NCBI GenBank assembly: GCA_020439485.1
Contig: JAGQSP010000232.1
Coordinates: 2,833-16,323 of the forward strand
DNA: 13,491 nucleotides
Source: Acidimicrobiales bacterium
Lineage (GTDB): Bacteria > Actinomycetota > Acidimicrobiia > Acidimicrobiales > Poriferisodalaceae
Direction of reading: 5' to 3'
In this document: piece by piece, positions 6,413 to 11,154 of the stretch
Numbering within the stretch: position 1 is the first letter of the stretch
Layout: each line of letters starts with the position of its first letter
Translations under genes and position numbers: made by a program
Notes under the pieces: generated by a model
Database searches by the model: none
Told to the model about the DNA's origin: nothing
What the model saw: the letters and a program-made list of their open reading frames with translations, nothing else

Positions 6413-7207
6413 ATGAACAAGGTGATCCAAACCGGCCTGACCCTGGCTCTGGTGATCGTCGTTGGGTTGCTCGCTTTCGGGCAGCTCGGCCTGATCGATT
6501 GGACGTGGCCATGGCAGAACGCCCAGGTCATGGCGGTTGAGGTCGAGGTGGCCCAGCCCGAAGCGGCCACGATCATCACGGTCGAACCGATAGCCCTCGA
6601 TTGCAGGGCTCGAATCAGCAGCCTCGTGCCAATCGTTGGCCGCAAGGAACATTCGATCGCCGGCCAGGTGTATCGCACCGACACCGTGTCGATGACCGTT
6701 GTCGGAGACATCGATACATGCGTCTCGGCCGGTTCGGTGGAGGTGATCAATCGCGATGACGGGTCGGTTCGGGTGATCGTCCCTGCCGACGCCATCACCT
6801 TCGAGCGACCTCGGGTCGACACCGTCGCCACCCTCGATTCGGTCGACTACGACAAGGGCACGTTGGGCAAACTGACCGACGCGTTCCCGTGGGTCAGCGA
6901 CGACAGCGGTTTGACCCCCGCCGCATATGCCTACGCCCAAACCGTCATCGGCAGCACAGACTGCATGACCAAGGCGTTCGACACCACAAAGCGGGCGATC
7001 GTGCGGGCCTATCGCGATCAGCTGATCCAGGCCGGTCACGACCCGTCGATGATCACCATCGACATCGTCGGCCAGCCCGACCTGTCGACCACCCAGGCAC
7101 CAGAGGAAGCTCTCCAGGGCTTTGACTTCGCGGTCGACACGCTTGCCACTAGCTGCACCGTCGCCGCCGGTGCCTTCGAGCGGGGATTGGCCTCCGGCAG
7201 CTCGTGA
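6413..7207 (+). CDS. Membrane-anchored extracytoplasmic protein, DUF4230-like layout
   Basis: A 264-residue protein with one N-terminal hydrophobic segment (about 6-28, ending before IDWTWPW). This is most likely an uncleaved anchor that places the rest outside the membrane. After a Glu/Val/Ala-rich stretch, a beta-rich region at about 55-135 (ITVEPIALDCRARISSLVP..., TDTVSMTVVGDIDTCVSAGSVEV..., GSVRVIVPADAITFERP) is followed by a helical C-terminal half at about 145-260. The order anchor - beta domain - 'vtVPadaI' phrase - helices recalls DUF4230 proteins, whose role is not known; I hold this assignment loosely. Four cysteines (64, 103, 184, 248) could make two disulfides outside the cell. 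The start is fixed by GGAGG at 6402-6406. Expression may be controlled by the inverted repeats directly upstream. It may be followed by the PIN gene as a distant partner, 99 bases away. Confidence 0.85.
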   Translation: MNKVIQTGLTLALVIVVGLLAFGQLGLIDWTWPWQNAQVMAVEVEVAQPEAATIITVEPIALDCRARISSLVPIVGRKEHSIAGQVYRTDTVSMTVVGDIDTCVSAGSVEVINRDDGSVRVIVPADAITFERPRVDTVATLDSVDYDKGTLGKLTDAFPWVSDDSGLTPAAYAYAQTVIGSTDCMTKAFDTTKRAIVRAYRDQLIQAGHDPSMITIDIVGQPDLSTTQAPEEALQGFDFAVDTLATSCTVAAGAFERGLASGSS

Positions 7208-7306
7208 AACGGGCGAGTTTGCCCTTTGGAAACGGCGTCAGATTGCCGATCAGGAATGCGTGTGGGCGTACCTTTCGGCGAGCATCTGGGACAGAGGCTC
7301 GAGACT

Positions 7307-7744
7307 ATGACCGTAGTGCTGGAGGCCAACGCAGCCGTGGCGCTGCTGGACGAACAACATCCGCTTCACGGTGCCGCCAAACGAGCCGTGCGTAATGCAT
7401 CCAGCGTCGTGATGCTGGATGTGACGCGAACCGAGGTATTCAATCGGTTGCGCCGCCACGGCGGACCAGAGCAGTTGATGGCCGACCTCTATCGCAGGGG
7501 CATTCGCATCAAGGCGATGGGTAACGACCTGGCCTTGGCCGCGATGAACCTGCGCACCGAACATCAGAACAAGTGGTTCCCCATCGTGGACGCAGCGGTG
7601 GTGGCCTTGGCCCTCGACCGAGGCTGGCAGGTCTTGACGGCCGAACCGCGCTGGCCGACGATACCGGGCGTCAACATCGAGACGCTCGGTGGCTCGGGCA
7701 ACCCAGCGCCCTCGAACGAGCCCGGAGCCCTTCAGATCACCTGA
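7307..7744 (+). CDS. PIN-domain protein, probable ribonuclease of toxin type, altered acidic residues
   Basis: 145 residues from the ATG at 7307, with GAGG at 7294-7297. The whole protein follows the VapC-like PIN pattern: MTVVLEANAAVALLD at the start, TRTEVFNRLRR with E43, FPIVDAAVVALALDRG with D95, and QVLTAEPRW near the end. PIN domains cut RNA with three or four acidic residues holding Mg2+/Mn2+. Here the first residue, nearly always Asp (VLDxN), is Glu (E6), and the fourth, usually Asp (TxD), is Glu (E113). Side-chain length would shift the metal site, so activity may be changed or lost. No antitoxin-like small gene is visible in the 99 bases upstream, and the downstream gene is on the other strand, so it is an orphan if a toxin. 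The last bases overlap the end of the VOC gene by eight, tail to tail. Earlier in-frame starts give an N-terminus unlike any PIN protein. Confidence 0.85.
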   Translation: MTVVLEANAAVALLDEQHPLHGAAKRAVRNASSVVMLDVTRTEVFNRLRRHGGPEQLMADLYRRGIRIKAMGNDLALAAMNLRTEHQNKWFPIVDAAVVALALDRGWQVLTAEPRWPTIPGVNIETLGGSGNPAPSNEPGALQIT

Positions 7745-8354
7745 TGTCGACTCGGCCGTGCGGCGTGTCGATCACGGCGAACACGGCTGGCTCACCTCGC
7801 AGTACCTGAGAGTTGATCGACAACGCCTGGTGCAGTTCCTGAAGCCGGCCGGGTTCGGGCCAGCAACAGTGCAGCTCGACCAGGCTGCACCCACCCGGTG
7901 AGGTGCCGGCGGGGTTCGTTGTGGCCCCCCAATCGATCACGAACGGCACCGGGCCCAGCGGCGCCGATGTGAGCGTCCAGGTGAGCGTTTGGCCCGCAGG
8001 TGTCACCCGGCTCATCGAACGTGACGGGCCCGGATCGAACCCCAACTCGGCCATGACAGCGGCGACACCGGCGAGCGATTCGCCTGGGCCCGGATGAACT
8101 GCAAACGTCACGAGCTGCTGAGACGCATCGGGATCGACGCCGAACGGTCTGGGCCCGGTGTGATCGGCCTGGTCGGGGTCGGTAGCGATGATCTCCAAGT
8201 AGGTCTCGGGGCCCAGCGACAACAGCGAGTTGTGGGTGCCTGCACCCGGGTGCGGGCCGCCTCTGGTCGGCGAGACACCGGTCAGGGCCGAGATGAACGC
8301 GCCGCCGCGGTGCAGGTCGGGAACTCGGTATACGAGATGGTCGACGATGGCCAT
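7737..8354 (-). CDS. Glyoxalase-like VOC-fold protein
   Basis: 205 residues starting with MAIVDHLVYRVPDL, the usual opening of a vicinal-oxygen-chelate domain with a possible metal-binding His at position 6. Further features are FISALTGVSPTRGGPHPGAGTHNSLLSLGPETYLEII, in which the TYLEII strand carries the usual acidic ligand, and a second half with ...PFVIDWGATTNPAGTSP. The layout resembles the Glyoxalase_3 group (Pfam glyoxalase-like domain). Members are metal-dependent lyases, dioxygenases or resistance proteins, so no reaction can be assigned. The start has no Shine-Dalgarno sequence but lies 14 bases after the stop of the DUF3293 gene, so it is probably translated by coupling from the same mRNA. 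A much longer in-frame upstream extension is possible, but it is Arg-rich and lies inside the DUF3293 gene, so I reject it. Confidence 0.88.
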   Translation of the reverse strand: MAIVDHLVYRVPDLHRGGAFISALTGVSPTRGGPHPGAGTHNSLLSLGPETYLEIIATDPDQADHTGPRPFGVDPDASQQLVTFAVHPGPGESLAGVAAVMAELGFDPGPSRSMSRVTPAGQTLTWTLTSAPLGPVPFVIDWGATTNPAGTSPGGCSLVELHCCWPEPGRLQELHQALSINSQVLRGEPAVFAVIDTPHGRVDIR

Positions 8355-8368
8355 TGACGAATTGTCGC

Positions 8369-8803
8369 TCAGCCGGAGGCCGTCTGGCGATTCGGGATGT
8401 CTCGCGTTCGCATGAGCGATCCGTCGGCGGCGAACACCTTCAGCGTGCAATCGGCCAACTCGAACATCGCCTTTTGGTCGAACCTCCGCAGAAGCTCCAA
8501 GCCAAACTCGAAGTCGGCGTCGAGCAGTCCGAAGCCGGGCTCGATCCACGAGTGGTCGCTGGAGCGTCCGGTGGCCTCGATGTGTCGAACCGACCGCTCC
8601 GACAGCAGGGCACGCATCTGCGAACTTCGCGCCTCGTTCTCGCAACGGTCGAGCACGGCGCTCTGCGGGTTGTACGCGGTGACGACCAGCATTCGAGGCA
8701 GATCGTGCGGCCAGAAGCGGTCGGTCGAGGCGTGGAAGGGTTCGCCGAGGTCGACCTCGCTGGCGACGTAGATATCCCAAATTGCCGCGTCCGCAGGGCT
8801 CAT
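8369..8803 (-). CDS. DUF3293 domain protein
   Basis: 144 residues from the ATG at 8803. MLVVTAYNPQSAVLDRCENEARSSQMRALL, then HSWIEPGFGLLDADFEFGLELLRRFDQKAMFEL, fit the DUF3293 pattern: a 'vTAyNP...eN' opening, a central 'W.EpG' and a terminal 'fgQkA..e'. The function of this family is unknown. The protein is small, soluble and cytoplasmic. TACGAT at 8816-8811 (minus strand) is followed by seven bases and the ATG, the spacing of a leaderless promoter, and no ribosome-binding site is seen. Its start faces that of the thpR-like gene across 39 bases. It heads a two-gene unit with the VOC gene. Confidence 0.85.
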   Translation of the reverse strand: MSPADAAIWDIYVASEVDLGEPFHASTDRFWPHDLPRMLVVTAYNPQSAVLDRCENEARSSQMRALLSERSVRHIEATGRSSDHSWIEPGFGLLDADFEFGLELLRRFDQKAMFELADCTLKVFAADGSLMRTRDIPNRQTASG

Positions 8804-8810
8804 CGAGACG

Positions 8811-8816
8811 ATCGTA
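8811..8816 (-). promoter_or_regulatory. Candidate leaderless promoter -10 box of the DUF3293 gene
   Basis: TACGAT on the minus strand fits TANNNT and ends seven bases before the ATG at 8803. This would place the transcription start at or next to the start codon. Leaderless mRNAs are frequent in actinobacteria. No clear -35 box was found. Confidence 0.45.
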
Positions 8817-8842
8817 GCGACGGTGGATGCTTTACTGGCCCG

Positions 8843-9358
8843 ATGAACCGCCTGTTCGTGGCGACCTGGCTTCCGGCCCAGATCCATGATCTGCTGGACA
8901 CCATTCCCGCCGACCATCGGCGTCACCTGCGCAAGACAAACGACGTCAGATGGGTCGAGCGCCATCGCAGGCACGTGACGTTGTGGTTTCTGGGCGACGC
9001 GGACGCCGCACCCGTCGCCAGGGCCCTTGAATCGATGAGGTTCAAGCCGGTGATTGCGTCTGTGGGGCCCGGATTGACGAGGCTGGGCCCATCGGCGCTG
9101 GTGGTTCCGGTGGCGGGACTGGACGGGCTGGCCATGACGGTTCAGGGCGCAACCCGCGCCCTTGGAGTGACCGACACCGCAGGCCGGGGGTTCGTGGGAC
9201 ACGTGACGGTCGGGCGGGTGCGAAGGAATGCTTCACCCGCCCTGCAACCGTTCGAGCTCAGCGCCCAGTTCGAAGTGGCCCAGATCGACCTGGTCGCAAG
9301 CGTGCCCTCGCCCGATGGTTCCGCCTACCGGACAATTGGCACGTTCGCGGCCAGCTAG
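8843..9358 (+). CDS. thpR: RNA 2',3'-cyclic phosphodiesterase (2'-5' RNA ligase family)
   Basis: A 171-residue 2H phosphoesterase. Two HxTx motifs mark the two halves: H44-V-T46 in RRHVTLWFLG and H120-V-T122 in FVGHVTVGR. The opening MNRLFVATWLP is typical of ThpR/LigT proteins. Family knowledge: the two histidines open 2',3'-cyclic phosphates on RNA ends, and in vitro some members join 2'-5' bonds. The part before the first motif (DVRWVERHRRHVTL) is a divergent form of the usual 'vrWvpp.n.HlTL'. It is cytoplasmic. The ATG at 8843 has no ribosome-binding site, but a TTTACT at 8831-8836, six bases upstream, could be a weak -10 box for a leaderless message. The YczE-like gene follows after ten bases and is likely co-transcribed. 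Confidence 0.92.
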   Translation: MNRLFVATWLPAQIHDLLDTIPADHRRHLRKTNDVRWVERHRRHVTLWFLGDADAAPVARALESMRFKPVIASVGPGLTRLGPSALVVPVAGLDGLAMTVQGATRALGVTDTAGRGFVGHVTVGRVRRNASPALQPFELSAQFEVAQIDLVASVPSPDGSAYRTIGTFAAS

Positions 9359-9368
9359 GTTCCCTGCG

Positions 9369-10022
9369 ATGTTCGCCCCGATACCAACAGATCGCCTCGT
9401 TCGACGCTGGGCTCAACTGGTCGCCGGGCTGGTGGCGTTCGGCGTGGGCTTGGCCCTGATGTTCGTGGCCGACCTGGGCCTGCCTCCGTGGGACGTACTG
9501 CACGAAGGCATAGCCGAAAGGGTCGGGTTGCCGGTAGGAACCATCATCAGCCTCGTTGGAGCCCTGATGGTGCTGGTGATGATCGCACTTCGAGAGCCGC
9601 TCGGTTTGGGAACACTGCTGAATGTCCTCGTGATCGGCCCGGTGGTGGATCTGACCATGTGGCTGCTGGGAGACCCGACCTCGATGGCACTTCGCGTCGG
9701 CTACCTCGTCGCCGGGCCGCTGGTGGTGGGTCTGGCCGGGGGTCTCTATCTGGGTGCCGACATGGGGGCTGGGCCTCGCGACGGCACCATGACCGCTCTG
9801 GGACGCCGGGGCCTGCGCATCGCCTACGCGCGCTTCGCAGTGGAGGCGGCAGCGTTCTTCGGCGGATTGGCTTTGGGCGGTACCGCTGGAGCCGGAACGG
9901 TTTGGTTCTTGGTCGCCATCGGTCACGCAACCGAGTGGTCGGTCAATCGCTTCGTGATCGTTGGCGCCGACGGATCCAACCGCACCGTGGCGCTTTCGCA
10001 CCAGGACAAGGCCGCGGGCTAG
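9369..10022 (+). CDS. YczE/YitT-like integral membrane protein
   Basis: A 217-residue membrane protein with about five hydrophobic segments (near 15-34, 57-74, 80-100, 108-130, 155-187). The signature ADLGLPPWDVLHEG at about 34-47 and the GADMGAGPRDG repeat of it at about 129-139 are typical of the YczE family. These proteins lie in the cytoplasmic membrane; in Bacillus YczE has been tied to antibiotic synthesis by way of post-translational modification, but no general function is set. The ATG at 9369 has AGG about ten bases upstream, which is part of the thpR stop region; TAGGTT at 9356-9361 could also be a -10 box. The last codon lies on CTAG 10019-10022, which also holds the MFS stop on the other strand. 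Confidence 0.9.
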   Translation: MFAPIPTDRLVRRWAQLVAGLVAFGVGLALMFVADLGLPPWDVLHEGIAERVGLPVGTIISLVGALMVLVMIALREPLGLGTLLNVLVIGPVVDLTMWLLGDPTSMALRVGYLVAGPLVVGLAGGLYLGADMGAGPRDGTMTALGRRGLRIAYARFAVEAAAFFGGLALGGTAGAGTVWFLVAIGHATEWSVNRFVIVGADGSNRTVALSHQDKAAG

Positions 10023-11128
10023 CGCCTGCGTCGGTGGCTGGTGGCCACTATCTCCACCAGAATGGCGCCGGCCAGCATGATCCCCGCGGCGGCCACACCC
10101 AGAACGGTGAACGAACCGGCTGCGACCAGGATGCCGCCCACCGTAGGTCCGATGACGCGGCCCAGAGCCATCACCGCCTGAGCGTCGCCGATGCGGTCGG
10201 CCGGGTGCTTGGAGCGCTCCGACAGCAGCGTGTAGGCCTCGGGCACCGCCATCCAGAAAGCTGCGCCCCACAGCGCCATCGCGGCGAAGAACACCACCTG
10301 CGAATCGACGGTCGCCAGGGCCAAGGCGCACAATGCGGTGATAGCGATGAATCCGCCGGGCATACGCCGTCGGCCTGCATAGCGGGCCGCCGGTATTCCG
10401 GTGATGGCGTTGAGGCTGAGGGCCAGGCTGAGTGCGATCGTGCTCATGCCGAGGTTGTCGGCGATGACGCCGCTGAAGACGAAGACCGCCGAACCGCCCA
10501 GGGCCAGGGCCCCCATGCCGAGCAGCACCGGGATGACGCCACGAGCCTCGATGGGGCGTCGACCGCGCGTGATCGCCGGGTCTACGCGCAATGGCAACAG
10601 AAGGCACACGGCGCTGAACCCCGCCAACGTCAGGTAGATGGCGTCGAGGCCACCCCACCACGAAGCAAGTGCGATCAGGGGTGCCGCCACCACAGACGTC
10701 ACCGGGCCAAGCGCTGCTATTTCGCCCCGCCGGTTGTCGTCGTCAGCACTGTCGGCCCAGGCGATCCAGGTCAGCAGACCCATGGCGATACCGGTGATGC
10801 CCCTCAGTGCGATGAGGCTTGCATAGTTGGGGGCGATGGCCGACGCAGCGTTGGCCACGAACATGGTGATGCCGGCCCACCTGGCCATCTTCACGGAGGG
10901 GACCAGTCTGCGCCCGCCCAGCAGGTTGGCGACGGTGAACCCACCGACCTGCGCAGTCGAAATCAGAGCGGCGGCGCCGGTGTTGACGCCGTAGTCGACC
11001 ACCACCTCGGGGACGGCCAGGGCGGTGGCGGCGAACACAGCCGAAACGGCTGCCGAACTGGCCAAGAGGCCGGGCGAGGCAGCCGGCTTCAGCCTTCTGA
11101 GGGCCCTCGCGGGCGTCGCGAACGTCAC
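10019..11128 (-). CDS. Major facilitator superfamily transporter
   Basis: A 369-residue, strongly hydrophobic protein with about 11-12 membrane segments, starting at a GTG. After a short basic N-terminus (RALRRLK) come alternating hydrophobic helices. The loop between helices 2 and 3 (NLLGGRRLVP) is a reduced motif A, and the middle loop GIPAARYAGRRRMPGG keeps the 'G..A.R.GRR' form of motif A of the second half. The helix NAASAIAPNYASLIALRGITGIAMG is typical of helix 4. Such proteins export or import small molecules with the proton gradient; the substrate cannot be inferred. It is slightly short for the family (commonly 390-450) but looks whole. TAGCCT six bases before the GTG fits a leaderless -10 box; otherwise it could be read from the large hydrolase gene 26 bases upstream. 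The stop overlaps the YczE stop by four bases. Confidence 0.92.
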   Translation of the reverse strand: MTFATPARALRRLKPAASPGLLASSAAVSAVFAATALAVPEVVVDYGVNTGAAALISTAQVGGFTVANLLGGRRLVPSVKMARWAGITMFVANAASAIAPNYASLIALRGITGIAMGLLTWIAWADSADDDNRRGEIAALGPVTSVVAAPLIALASWWGGLDAIYLTLAGFSAVCLLLPLRVDPAITRGRRPIEARGVIPVLLGMGALALGGSAVFVFSGVIADNLGMSTIALSLALSLNAITGIPAARYAGRRRMPGGFIAITALCALALATVDSQVVFFAAMALWGAAFWMAVPEAYTLLSERSKHPADRIGDAQAVMALGRVIGPTVGGILVAAGSFTVLGVAAAGIMLAGAILVEIVATSHRRRR

Positions 11129-11134
11129 CGTGGC

Positions 11135-11140
11135 AGGCTA
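11135..11140 (-). promoter_or_regulatory. Candidate leaderless promoter -10 box of the MFS gene
   Basis: TAGCCT on the minus strand fits TANNNT and lies six bases ahead of the GTG at 11128. No ribosome-binding site is present in that gap. The match could be chance, since TANNNT is loose. Confidence 0.3.
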
Positions 11141-11154
11141 CGCGCTGGGTCGGT

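Noticed and set aside
7208..7306. A possible antitoxin gene before the PIN gene
   Set aside because: The 99 bases hold no open frame with a start, ribosome-binding site and antitoxin-like sequence. Frames running through it continue from shadow frames.
8355..8780. N-terminal extension of the VOC protein by 142 codons in the same frame
   Set aside because: The extension is Arg-rich, lies within the DUF3293 gene, and precedes the canonical VOC opening MAIVDHLVY.
9356..9368. TAGGTT-N7-ATG as a leaderless promoter for the YczE-like gene
   Set aside because: It overlaps the thpR stop codon and the gene is only ten bases behind thpR, so co-transcription with AGG as a weak ribosome-binding site is the simpler reading.
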